Assembly: GCF_014204975.1 (NCBI RefSeq)
Contig: NZ_JACHMM010000001.1
Coordinates: forward strand, 6,138,037 to 6,202,036
Direction of reading: 5' to 3'
Source of the DNA: Jiangella mangrovi
GTDB lineage: Bacteria; Actinomycetota; Actinomycetes; Jiangellales; Jiangellaceae
Length of the DNA: 64,000 bases
Below the pieces are notes generated by a model. It did no database searches and was not told where the DNA came from. It saw only the letters and a list, made by a program, of their open reading frames with translations. The stretch's first letter is position 1. Each line of letters starts with the position of its first letter. Shown here piece after piece: positions 9,564 to 17,692 of the stretch. The position numbers were made by a program, and so were the translations under genes.

Positions 9564-10028
9564 CTACGTCCGCTCGAAGACGAGGTCGAAGTCCTTGCTC
9601 CAGGTCACCCCGTGGTCCTCCGACGCCTCCCACGCGCCCGTGATCCGGTCCGGTCCCACGTCGGCGACGAACCGCTGGGACCGGTCGGGATCGTCGCGCA
9701 CCAGGGTCCACCGCGAGCCGTCGAAGGTCATGGCGTAGACCCGGCAGACACCGCGTTCGTCGTGGTAGAGGGCCGTGTAGGCGTCCTGCGGGTCGTTGCG
9801 GCCGAGCACCAGCATCATCGTGCTCGTGGCCGGCGCGACGTCGCCGTCCATGGTCCAGCGGAAGACCACGACCGCGTCGTCGAGCCACTCCGCCGTCGCC
9901 GTGCCCGGCACCTCCCGGCCGGCCGGTTCCAGGAACCAGGCGTTGCTCATCGTCACCCGCCAGGATCCGGTCAGGACGTCCAGCCGCTGCATGGCCTCGC
10001 TGCGCATCGTCACACCCCGCATCGTCAC
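9564..10028 (-). CDS. DUF1579-like small beta-barrel protein
   Basis: 154 aa. The opening RLDVLTGSWRVTMSN and later WTMDGDVAPATSTMM and WEASEDHGVTWSKDFDLVF resemble the lipocalin/START-like DUF1579 family, whose members are often annotated as conserved hypothetical. Start GTG 10028 overlaps the TGA of the upstream glycosidase-like gene by 4 bp; internal starts at 10013 and 10007 are alternatives. The coupling suggests a common job with that gene. No catalytic residues can be named. Confidence 0.75.
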   Translation of the reverse strand: MTMRGVTMRSEAMQRLDVLTGSWRVTMSNAWFLEPAGREVPGTATAEWLDDAVVVFRWTMDGDVAPATSTMMLVLGRNDPQDAYTALYHDERGVCRVYAMTFDGSRWTLVRDDPDRSQRFVADVGPDRITGAWEASEDHGVTWSKDFDLVFERT

Positions 10029-11527
10029 ACCGCCCGCAGGTACAGGACCGCCGGGCCGTCGAACGGCGCGGCGAAGGGAACGGGCCGGGTCTCGGCAACC
10101 TCGACGTCGGCGGCGTCCGCCTCGACGCGACGGGTCACGTCGAACCACTCCGCCCGCCACCGTCCGGGCGCGAGGTCGACGGTGAACGAGGCACCGCCGT
10201 CGGGCTCCAGCACGAGCACCTCGCGGCCGTGGGCGACCAGCGCGTATCCGGTCGACGCGGTGTCGGTGCGCGGCTCGGTGTCGACCAGTGGGAGTCGCTC
10301 CGCGTAGCGGCGGGTGTCGCCCATCGCGTACCGGGCCGCCTCGTAGTACTCGAAGGGCGGGACGCCGGCCTCCGGGTCGGCCGTCCCGGTCGGCTCCAGG
10401 CCGCCGATCAGCCCGAAGTCCATGAGGATCGGGTGGTGGCCGCGCAGGAACGACTTCCACGCCCACAACGGGTCGGCGCTGCCGGGGGCATAGTGGTCGG
10501 TGTCGCTGATCACGACCTTGCCCCCGTCGGCGACCGGAGGGTCGGCGAACCAGCGCGAGGGCTCGGCACCCGGGTCCATCGGGTGCCGTCCGTCGGTGAA
10601 CCGGTCGTCGTCGTAGCCGGGAGAGATCCACTCGGCGGCGCTGGCGAGCAGCGGCTCGTTGACCCGGGTCTGGTCCCGGACCGGGAACTGCATCGTCATC
10701 CCGATCGGGTGCGGGTCGTAGCCGCGGTCGCGCTCGTGCCGCTGGACGACGTCGATCACCCAGTACTGCCAGGAGGTTGAATCACCCCACGACGGAACCT
10801 CCTTCATCCCGAGGTACTCGGCGAACTCCTGGCTCACCGCGCCGTCGCCGGTGGACTCGTTGGACACCTCCCACAGCACGTTCGGCAGGTCGTGCAGGGT
10901 GTCGACGACCTTGGTGACGAACGCCCGCTGGATCGCCTCGACGCGCGGGTCGAGCGGCAGCACCTGCAGATCGTCGATCGACTCCGCGGAGACGCCGTTG
11001 ACGTTGTTGAGCTCGTGGAACGGGTGCCCCTCGATGTGGTCGGGCGGCGGGCTCAGGTGCAGGGCCCAGCCGTCGAACAGCAGCACGTCGACATAGATGC
11101 CGGCCTCGCCCGCCTGTACGACCCGCTGGCGCAGGCGGTCGAAGAACGCCTCGTCGAACCGCTCGAGGTCGAACCGCGGCCTGCCGTCCTTGGCGGTGCC
11201 CGGCCCGGTGCGGGCCCACGGCTGCGGGGACATGTCGAGGTGGTAGTTGCCGCCGGCCGCCTGCGACCGGAACTGCTCCCAGCGCCAGAGGCGGATGAGG
11301 TTGTGGCCGCGTTCGGTGAGGAAGCGCAGGTAGGCGTCGAAGTCGACGCTCTCCGGCTCGTCCGGGGCCTCGGCGCCGGGACCCATGCCGTCCTGCAGGT
11401 TGTTCCAGATGTGCGACCCGGTGAGGTAGACCGCGCGGCCGGTGTCGTCGTCGCGGTGGGTGAAGTAGCGCGGGTTGCGAGCGGACACGACCAGCGGGCC
11501 GGGGCCGATCGGCGTCTCGGAGGTCAT
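10025..11527 (-). CDS. Putative glycoside hydrolase (DUF4038 / GH-A-like TIM barrel)
   Basis: 500 aa, no signal peptide. An N-terminal strand-rich segment (NPRYFTHRDDDTGRAVYLTG) is typical of DUF4038-type glycosidase-like proteins. The barrel follows with ERGHNLIRLWRWEQ, a helix-strand NVLWEVSNEST holding the NE pair expected for a clan-A acid/base Glu near residue 220, and a late VVISDTDHY strand. The C-terminal about 90 residues form a small beta-sandwich (VLEPDGGASFTVDLAPGRWR). ATG 11527 has a good GAGGAG site; the open frame runs on upstream but only as antisense of the LuxR gene. It is divergent from the large LuxR regulator, a plausible controller. Polysaccharide target unknown. Confidence 0.75.
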   Translation of the reverse strand: MTSETPIGPGPLVVSARNPRYFTHRDDDTGRAVYLTGSHIWNNLQDGMGPGAEAPDEPESVDFDAYLRFLTERGHNLIRLWRWEQFRSQAAGGNYHLDMSPQPWARTGPGTAKDGRPRFDLERFDEAFFDRLRQRVVQAGEAGIYVDVLLFDGWALHLSPPPDHIEGHPFHELNNVNGVSAESIDDLQVLPLDPRVEAIQRAFVTKVVDTLHDLPNVLWEVSNESTGDGAVSQEFAEYLGMKEVPSWGDSTSWQYWVIDVVQRHERDRGYDPHPIGMTMQFPVRDQTRVNEPLLASAAEWISPGYDDDRFTDGRHPMDPGAEPSRWFADPPVADGGKVVISDTDHYAPGSADPLWAWKSFLRGHHPILMDFGLIGGLEPTGTADPEAGVPPFEYYEAARYAMGDTRRYAERLPLVDTEPRTDTASTGYALVAHGREVLVLEPDGGASFTVDLAPGRWRAEWFDVTRRVEADAADVEVAETRPVPFAAPFDGPAVLYLRAV

Positions 11528-11608
11528 CGGTTGCTCCTCGGGTTCGGACTCGAGACGGACTCTCGAGGTCGATGCGACCAGCGTCGAGGAGGCGGCGGCC
11601 CGGAACAT

Positions 11609-11632
11609 CTGCCAGGTGGCCGAACCTGGCAG
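11609..11632. promoter_or_regulatory. Perfect dyad between glycosidase and LuxR genes
   Basis: CTGCCAGGT (11609-11617), 6-bp spacer, exact inverse ACCTGGCAG (11624-11632). It lies 12 bp before the ATG of the LuxR gene, so it could be an operator or an mRNA hairpin limiting its translation. Confidence 0.5.
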
Positions 11633-11644
11633 GATGAGGCACCG

Positions 11645-14404
11645 ATGACCGATCAGGCAACGGCGCGCCCTTCGGCCGGGCGCGGCCTCCCGCGGCCGGC
11701 GACGTCGTTCGTCGGCCGGGCGGACGAGGTGCGGGCGGTGACCGGCCTGCTCGGCAGCCACCGGCTGGTGACGCTGGCCGGCCCGGGCGGCGCCGGCAAG
11801 ACGCGGCTGGCGATCGAGGCGGCCCGCACGCTCACGCCGTCGTTCCCCGACGGTGTCTGGTGGGTCGAGCTGGCCGGCCTGACCGACGGCTCCGCGGTGG
11901 CCGGCGCCGCGGCGGAGGTCACCGGCGCCCTGGTCGATCCCCGGCGCGGTCCGGTCGCCTCCCTCTCGGCGCACCTGGCCGGCCGGCGCGCGCTGCTGTG
12001 CCTGGACAACGCCGAGCACCTCGGCGACGAGGTCGCCTCGGTGGCCGAGGCCGTCGTGCAGGCCGGCCCGGAGGTGACGGTGCTGGTCACCAGCCGCGAG
12101 CCGCTGCGGCTGGCCGGCGAGCAGGTGTGGCGGGTGCCGCCGCTCGGCGACGACGAGGCGGTGACGCTGTTCGTCGAGCGCGGGGCGCTGGTTCGTCCGT
12201 CGTACCGCCCCGATCCGTCCGGCGCGGAGGCGATCCGCGCGATCGTCCGGCACCTGGACGGGATCCCGCTGGCCCTCGAGCTGGCTGCGGCCTGGCTGGG
12301 CACGCTGTCCGCAGAGCAGATCCTCGCCGGCCTGGACGACCGGTTCCGGCTGCTCGTCAGGGGTCCGCGCAACGCGCAACGGCGCCAGCGGACGCTCGCC
12401 GCCTCGATCGGCTGGAGCCATGCGCTGCTCGACGAGGTCGACCGCGCGCTGCTGCGGCGACTGTCGGTCTTCGCCGGGCCGTTCCCGCTGGATGCGGCGA
12501 CGTCGGTCGGGTGCGGTTCGCCGGTACCGGACGGCGAGGAGCTGACGGCGCTCGCGCGGCTGGTCGACGCGTCCCTGGTGATGACCGAGGAGCACGCCGG
12601 CCAGGTCCGCTACCGGCTGCTCGAGACGATCCGGGCCTTCGCCGGCGCCCGGCTCGGCGAGACGGACGAGGACGCCGTCGTGCGTGGCCGGCACCTGCGG
12701 TACTACGCCGGCCTGACCGAGGCCGCGGACGCCTGGCGCGAGGCCGACCCGGACCGGTGGCAGTCGACGCTCCAGGGCGAGTACGCCGACCTGCGCGCGG
12801 CACTGGACTGGGCGCTCAGCGACGGCGGCGCCCCTGACACGGGCCGGCGGCTGGCGGCGTCGATGGCGTGGTTGTGGCACCTGGACCGGCGCGGCATCGA
12901 GGGCGTCGAGTACCTCCGCCGGGCGATCGGGGTGGCTCCGGACGAGCGCTCGATCGTGCAGGCGCGGCTACTCACCGGGCTCGCGCTGGTCCTCGACACC
13001 GCCGCCCCGCTCGACCTCGAGTACGACGCGGCGACCCGGGCCCTGGAGCTGGCGACGGAGCTCGGCGACGACGACCTTCGCGCGCTGTGCCTCGACCTGG
13101 CCGCCGTCGGGGCCTGCTACACCGACTTCGACCAGGCGTGGGAGCTGGCCGAACAGGCCGCCGCGGCGGCCGCGGCCGCTCGGGCCGATGACGGGCTGGC
13201 GGCGACGAGCAGCCGGGCGGTCCAGGCGCTCGTCCTGCACCACCGGGACCGGCACGCCGAGGCGAACGCCGTCTTCGACGACATCGTCCCGGCGCTGGTC
13301 CGTCAGCACCGGGGCATCGCCGCCACGATGCTGGGCTTCCAGGCCACCGGCGCGCTGGCCACCGGCGACGTCGACCGGGCGCAAGGGCTGGCCGCCGAAG
13401 GCCTCACCGTCGCGCTGCCGCTCGGTGACATCCTGCGGGTCGGCATGGCCCGCGCGGTCCAGGCGGTCGTGCACATCAGGGCCGGCGATCCGGACGCCGC
13501 CGACGCGGTGCTCGACCCGGTGCTGCGGCTGGCCGGCGAGGACGAGGTGTTCGTCACCGGTCTCCCGTACGCCCTCGGCCTGCTCGCCGTCAGTCGCGAC
13601 GATCCGGCCGCAGCGGCCGGGTGGTACCGCCGCGGCGCGGCCGCCTCGGACCGCGGGGTGGACTCCTGGATCGCCGCGCAGTCGCTCGCCGAGCTCGGCG
13701 CCGTGCTGGCGACAGCCGGGGACGCGGAGTCCGCGGCGGCGGCGAAGGTCGCGCTGGACCGGGCCGTCGCGACCGCCGCCCGGCTCGGCATGCCGCGGGT
13801 CCTGGCGGTCGCCCGGCTGGCACAGGCCGAGCTCGCCGTGGCAGGCGCCGACGGAACACCCCACGCCGTCGAGCTGGTCCACGAGGCCCTGACCCTCCAG
13901 GTCGAGCACGGCCTGCGGGCCGGCCTGCCCGACACCTTGGAGGCCCTCGCCCGGCACGGGTCGGCGATCCGGCCCACGCCCGACGACGTCCGGGTGCTCG
14001 GCGCCGCCGACGCGGCGCGCTCGAGCCTCGGCCTCCCCCGGCCCCCGGGCCGGCACCGCCAGTTCGTCACCACGCTGGCCGGACTCCGTACGGCCCTCGG
14101 CGCGGACGCCGTGGCGACGGCCTGGGACGAGGGAGCCCGGCTGGCCCTCGACGAGGCGGCCGGCTTCGTCCGCCGCGCCCGCGGGTCGCGCGGCCGTCCG
14201 GCGAGCGGCTGGGCCAGCCTGACCCCGACCGAGCTGCAGGTCGTCGCCCTGGTGGCGGACGGATGCAGCAACCCGGAGATCGCCGCCCGCCTGTTGATGG
14301 GGCGGGGCACGGTCAAGACCCATCTGGCGCACATCTTCGGCAAGCTCGACGTGGCCAACCGGACCGAGCTGGCGTCCCTGGCCAGCGCCCGTGGGCGGGA
14401 CTGA
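11645..14404 (+). CDS. Large ATPase-LuxR transcriptional regulator (AfsR/LAL-like)
   Basis: 919 aa. N-terminal predicted ATPase: TSFVGRADEV, Walker A LAGPGGAGKTR near residue 45, Walker B ALLCLDNAEHL near 120, then ILAGLDDRFRLL and RRQRTLAASIGWSHALL typical of the NB-ARC-like 'predicted ATPase' family. A long TPR-like helical middle (about 330-780) follows. A C-terminal LuxR HTH lies near 855-915 (LTPTELQVVALVADGCSNPEIA; GTVKTHLAHIFGKL). ATG 11645. Such proteins are ATP-dependent activators of local or secondary-metabolism genes. The divergent glycosidase pair is the nearest candidate target. Confidence 0.93.
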   Translation: MTDQATARPSAGRGLPRPATSFVGRADEVRAVTGLLGSHRLVTLAGPGGAGKTRLAIEAARTLTPSFPDGVWWVELAGLTDGSAVAGAAAEVTGALVDPRRGPVASLSAHLAGRRALLCLDNAEHLGDEVASVAEAVVQAGPEVTVLVTSREPLRLAGEQVWRVPPLGDDEAVTLFVERGALVRPSYRPDPSGAEAIRAIVRHLDGIPLALELAAAWLGTLSAEQILAGLDDRFRLLVRGPRNAQRRQRTLAASIGWSHALLDEVDRALLRRLSVFAGPFPLDAATSVGCGSPVPDGEELTALARLVDASLVMTEEHAGQVRYRLLETIRAFAGARLGETDEDAVVRGRHLRYYAGLTEAADAWREADPDRWQSTLQGEYADLRAALDWALSDGGAPDTGRRLAASMAWLWHLDRRGIEGVEYLRRAIGVAPDERSIVQARLLTGLALVLDTAAPLDLEYDAATRALELATELGDDDLRALCLDLAAVGACYTDFDQAWELAEQAAAAAAAARADDGLAATSSRAVQALVLHHRDRHAEANAVFDDIVPALVRQHRGIAATMLGFQATGALATGDVDRAQGLAAEGLTVALPLGDILRVGMARAVQAVVHIRAGDPDAADAVLDPVLRLAGEDEVFVTGLPYALGLLAVSRDDPAAAAGWYRRGAAASDRGVDSWIAAQSLAELGAVLATAGDAESAAAAKVALDRAVATAARLGMPRVLAVARLAQAELAVAGADGTPHAVELVHEALTLQVEHGLRAGLPDTLEALARHGSAIRPTPDDVRVLGAADAARSSLGLPRPPGRHRQFVTTLAGLRTALGADAVATAWDEGARLALDEAAGFVRRARGSRGRPASGWASLTPTELQVVALVADGCSNPEIAARLLMGRGTVKTHLAHIFGKLDVANRTELASLASARGRD

Positions 14405-14450
14405 CCTCTCGCGCCGTCGACGCCAGGAGAGGACCGGTACCGTCACGGTC

Positions 14451-14909
14451 ATGACCTCGGACGAGTTCGTGCCGGCCGGCTTCGAGCCGCCGACCTCACT
14501 GACCACCGATCAGTTCATCCTCGAACCGCTGGGGCCGCGGCACAATCCGGCGGACCATGCCGCCTGGATGTCGAGCATCGAGCACATCCGCTCCACTCCC
14601 GGCTATCCCCACGGCGACTGGCCACCACGCGACGGCATGACCCTCGAGGAGAACCTCTCCGACCTTCGTCAGCACGCGGACGACTTCACCCGGGGTGCCG
14701 GATTCACCTTCACCGTCCTCGACCCGGGCGATCACGACGTCATCGGGTGCGTGTACCTCTATCCCTCGGCCTCCGAGGAGTGGGACGTCAGGGTGCGGTC
14801 CTGGGTGCGGGCCAACAGATCGCATCTCGACGTACCGCTGGCCGACGCCGTCGCACGCTGGCTCGCCACCGACTGGCCCTGGCAGCGGGTCGACCGCTCC
14901 GGTCGCTGA
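14451..14909 (+). CDS. GNAT-family N-acetyltransferase
   Basis: 152 aa. The segment FTVLDPGDHDVIGCVYLYPS corresponds to the GNAT beta4-beta5 region, and RSWVRANRSHLDVPLADAVARWL to the acetyl-CoA-binding C-terminal half; the ending WPWQRVDRSGR is normal for this actinobacterial subgroup, so the protein looks complete. ATG 14451; a purine-rich AGGAGAGG lies about 20 bp upstream, rather far. Substrate unknown. Confidence 0.8.
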   Translation: MTSDEFVPAGFEPPTSLTTDQFILEPLGPRHNPADHAAWMSSIEHIRSTPGYPHGDWPPRDGMTLEENLSDLRQHADDFTRGAGFTFTVLDPGDHDVIGCVYLYPSASEEWDVRVRSWVRANRSHLDVPLADAVARWLATDWPWQRVDRSGR

Positions 14910-15350
14910 GAACGTGTGGCGAAAGTGCTGCGGCATGCCGGAGAACGGGGCGAGGTGGTTGATGCCAGGGTCCTGGCGCCCCTGATCAATCGTGTGGTGC
15001 GGGTGATGGGTGTGGGATCGCTGCGCCGACGATGTGAGATCGCTGTCGTGGACGCGACAGTGATGCCGCGGCGTTTGCGCAGTATGGCCACAGCGATCGC
15101 TGCACGGTGACCCGGAACGGCCGTCGCGCCGCGCCGCGCGGGCGTGTCGTTGGCTCGGCTCGGCCCACGGCGTGGCGACACTGCACCAGGTGGGTGGCCG
15201 AACTGTCGCCCCGGCAACAGCACCGCCACCCACGTTCCGGCAGCACCACCACACCGTCGACACTCCGCCCGCACCACCGGATCACCGGAGCACGCGGCAG
15301 GCGCCCGCCCCCGAATCGGGTCGAGGAACCCTTCCCCAACACGCACTGAG
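14910..15350. other. 441-bp region without a supportable gene
   Basis: Between the GNAT stop and the end of the convergent LLM gene. Only poorly biased short frames are present on both strands and none has a recognisable domain. It contains a small hairpin (CTGTCG 15043-15048 / CGACAG 15055-15060) and several ATCGCTG repeats. It may be a decayed gene or element, but I cannot support an identity. Confidence 0.5.
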
Positions 15351-16220
15351 TCAGCTCAGGTGCGGGATCACCGACGTTCCGAAGCGGCGCAGTTGGGTGA
15401 TCGGGTCCGCGACCGGCCAGACGAAGACCTGGCCGACGCCCGCATCGGCGTAGCGAGCCAGCTTGGCGGCGCACTCCTCGGCAGGCCCGATCAGCACTTG
15501 ATCGGCGAGGGTGACGGGGTCCCGGCCGAGCATGCGAGCCAGCGCGTCGAGGTGCGTCCGAGCCTCGGCCCCGTCGTCGGTCAGGTAGGTCCACGTCGTC
15601 GCGAGAGCGGTCGGGAAGGCGTGCGGGTCTCGCCCCGCGGCTTTCAGGGCGCGGTGCAGCAGGTCGCGGCCGGCGGTGATCTGACCGGGGGTCGTGTTGT
15701 ACGCCGACGCCAGCCAGCCGTCGCCGAGGTGGGCCACCCGCCGGAGCCCGGCCGCCGAGCCCCAACTGCCGACCCAGATCGGGATCGGCCGGTCCGGCGG
15801 TGGCACCGCGTCGTCGGTGAGCACGGAGCGGAGCACGCGGACCGACGCATCGAACCGTGGCCACCGCTCCTCGAACGACACCCCGGCCGCCTCGTAGTCG
15901 GCGGCCGAGGATCCCGGTCCGACACCGAGCACGAAGCGGCCGCCGGACAGGAGGTCCAACGCCGCCGCGGCCTTGGCTAGCGCCACCGGCCCCCGGACCA
16001 CCGGCAGCGCCACCGTCGTCGCCAAGGTCAGATCGACGCTGCGCTCCACGACCGTGGACAGCGCGACGATCCCGTCCAGCCACGGCCGCTGGAACACCAG
16101 GTGGTCGTTGGCGCTGATCGCGTCGAACCCCGCCTCGCGCGCGGCATCGACATAGCCGGCCAGCGGGACATGTCCCGAGCCGTCGGCATCGATCAGCGGC
16201 AGGTGCGCACCGAACCTCAC
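15351..16220 (-). CDS. LLM-class (F420-dependent-type) flavin oxidoreductase
   Basis: 289 aa luciferase-like TIM barrel: MRFGAHLPLID start, DAISANDHLVFQRPW, LDLLSGGRFVLGVGPGSS (hallmark strand-loop) and PIPIWVGSWGSAAGLRR. GTG 16220 lies 7 bp after the stop of the GYD gene, so the two are cotranscribed. Family members oxidise or reduce diverse small molecules with F420H2 or FMN. The subgroup motif GGRFVLGVGPG is common in actinobacterial F420 enzymes. Substrate unknown. Confidence 0.9.
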   Translation of the reverse strand: MRFGAHLPLIDADGSGHVPLAGYVDAAREAGFDAISANDHLVFQRPWLDGIVALSTVVERSVDLTLATTVALPVVRGPVALAKAAAALDLLSGGRFVLGVGPGSSAADYEAAGVSFEERWPRFDASVRVLRSVLTDDAVPPPDRPIPIWVGSWGSAAGLRRVAHLGDGWLASAYNTTPGQITAGRDLLHRALKAAGRDPHAFPTALATTWTYLTDDGAEARTHLDALARMLGRDPVTLADQVLIGPAEECAAKLARYADAGVGQVFVWPVADPITQLRRFGTSVIPHLS

Positions 16221-16227
16221 GATCCCG

Positions 16228-16521
16228 TCAGCCGAGCTTCCCGAGGATCCCCCTCATCTCATCGGCGTCGAACGCGCGAAGCGTCGTCGTCCGGATGTTC
16301 CCCTGCCCGGCGATGGCCAGCAGGAACGCCGTCCCGGACTCGTCGTCGGGGAACTCGGCGACCGAGACGATGTCGTACGGGCCGACGGTCCAGTAGACGT
16401 CCTTGAGACTGCCGCCCATGCGCTCGGCCAGCTCACCGGCGGCCTTGGCGCGGTCGAGCGACTCCTTGGACTGACGGACCCCCTGGTCGGTCCAGTTGAT
16501 CAAGCTGACGAATGTGGGCAT
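16228..16521 (-). CDS. GYD-domain protein
   Basis: 97 aa, the full length of the family. The name-giving motif appears as VGPYDIVSVAEFPDD, preceded by the usual MPTFVSLINWTDQGVRQSKES opening, and the C-terminal RTTTLRAF is typical. ATG 16521 with a GGGGGTGAG ribosome site. GYD proteins are small alpha/beta dimers of unknown function. Here it is first in an operon with the LLM oxidoreductase. Confidence 0.9.
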   Translation of the reverse strand: MPTFVSLINWTDQGVRQSKESLDRAKAAGELAERMGGSLKDVYWTVGPYDIVSVAEFPDDESGTAFLLAIAGQGNIRTTTLRAFDADEMRGILGKLG

Positions 16522-16845
16522 CGCAGCTCACCCCCTGAGGATGGTGCCCTTCTGAGAGTCGCCGTTCCGGGGCACGCGACGTTCCTCACGCTACGCCGTG
16601 GGTCACCCCTCCGGGAGCGAGCCGACGACTCGATTTCCCCACGCCTCGACCGTCAAGCGCGGCCCGGAGTTCGCCGGCGGCCTTGGCACGCCTGGCCATC
16701 TGCTTGGCAAGGCTCACCGTCGCTCCGATGTCCGTTTCATCCCGATCTCCAGGGCGGTCAGCCCTGCCAAGGCGCGCCACCATGTCGAGAACCGCTCAAC
16801 AGCTTCGTCCCTGGCGCAGACACCGAGTACTGGAGGATGACAGTC
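16522..16845. other. Divergent intergenic region, 324 bp
   Basis: Between the GYD/LLM operon and the VOC/YCII operon. No domain-bearing frame. A minus-strand stretch around 16640-16720 would encode MARRAKAAGELRAALDG, slightly reminiscent of the GYD helix DRAKAAGEL, but too short to call a gene relic. Promoters for both operons must lie here; I see no convincing boxes. Confidence 0.4.
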
Positions 16846-17292
16846 ATGGGACGGATCAAGCAGTTCGACCACATCGGCATCACCGTCGCCGACCTCGACG
16901 AGATGACGGCGTTCTTCGTCGGCCTGGGACTGGAGGTCGAGTGGCGCACGTTCCTGGAGGGCGAGTTCGTCGACACCGTCATCGGCATCCCGGACGCGCG
17001 GACCGAGATGGTGATGCTGCGCTCACCTGACGGCGGCACCGGGCTCGAGCTCTCGCGCTTCGTCCGGCCCACCCACGAGCCCGGGTCGCCCGCCGCCATG
17101 GCCACGGAGCTGGGCATCCGCAGCGTGTGCTTCGTGGTCGACGACCTCGAGGCGGCAGTCGACCGCCTGGCGGCCGACGGGTACGGTCTGGTCGGCGGGA
17201 TCGGCCGGTACGAAAGCGCGCGGATGGCCTACGTGCGCGGGCCGGAGGGCATCATCGTCTCGCTGACCGACCGGATCGAGGAGACAGCATGA
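16846..17292 (+). CDS. VOC-family (glyoxalase/bleomycin resistance-like) protein
   Basis: 148 aa. Two beta-alpha-beta-beta-beta modules: IKQFDHIGITVADLDEMTAF with the first metal-ligand-type His, MVMLRSPDGGTGLELSRF, then GIRSVCFVVDDLEAAVDRL and YVRGPEGIIVSLTDRIE with a Glu at the end. Start chosen is ATG 16846, nine bases after GGAGG (16832-16836); the in-frame ATG at 16837 abuts that site too closely. The stop overlaps the next start by 4 bp. Could be a lyase, dioxygenase or epimerase of the VOC fold. Confidence 0.88.
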   Translation: MGRIKQFDHIGITVADLDEMTAFFVGLGLEVEWRTFLEGEFVDTVIGIPDARTEMVMLRSPDGGTGLELSRFVRPTHEPGSPAAMATELGIRSVCFVVDDLEAAVDRLAADGYGLVGGIGRYESARMAYVRGPEGIIVSLTDRIEETA

Positions 17293-17627
17293 GCACGACC
17301 GTGACCGACGAGCAGATCCAGGCACTGGCGGCAACGGCGAAGCCGTTCAGCCTGGCGGTGCTCCGGTGGGGTCCGCGGCGCAGCACGGACGGCGCCGAGG
17401 CGATCGAGCGGGAGCACCAGCGGCGCATGGTGTCGCTGCGCGCCGACGGCGTCATCGCGGTTCTGTGCCCGGTCGCCTCGGACACCATGGCCGGCGTGGC
17501 CGTCATGACCGTCCCGGTCGAGGAGGCCCAGGCGATCATGGCCGAGGACCCCTGCGTCCGGGCCGGGATGATCAGCTGCGAGATCCACCAGTGCCACGGC
17601 TTCCCCGGAGACACGATCCCCGCCTGA
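17289..17627 (+). CDS. YCII-like small protein
   Basis: 112 aa, coupled to the VOC gene by an ATGA overlap. A ferredoxin-like alpha/beta pattern with EREHQRRMVSLRADGVIAVL, EEAQAIMAEDPCVRAGMIS and EIHQCHGFPGD resembles YCII-domain proteins, in which a helix-borne H/D pair is thought to act catalytically (here H in EREHQRR and D in EDPCVRAG). Function unknown; likely works on the same substrate as the VOC protein. Confidence 0.75.
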   Translation: MSTTVTDEQIQALAATAKPFSLAVLRWGPRRSTDGAEAIEREHQRRMVSLRADGVIAVLCPVASDTMAGVAVMTVPVEEAQAIMAEDPCVRAGMISCEIHQCHGFPGDTIPA

Positions 17628-17692
17628 ACGAGGGACCGACCGACGTCGGCGATTCGCTTGCACGACCAGGTCGCGGTGGCCAGGCTCGCCCT

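Noticed and set aside
10892-11644. Upstream extension of the LuxR-ATPase frame
   Set aside because: Antisense of the glycosidase gene; the domain begins at the ATG 11645.
11528-12880. Upstream extension of the glycosidase frame
   Set aside because: Antisense of the LuxR-ATPase gene; a good ribosome site precedes ATG 11527.
12968-14506. 512-codon minus-strand frame
   Set aside because: Antisense of the LuxR-ATPase gene; composition of a shadow.
14916-15110. Small plus-strand frame as a gene or transposase relic
   Set aside because: No recognisable domain, no ribosome site, no terminal inverted repeats or target duplication.
16586-16783. Possible GYD-gene relic
   Set aside because: Resemblance is limited to about ten residues; not enough to call a pseudogene.
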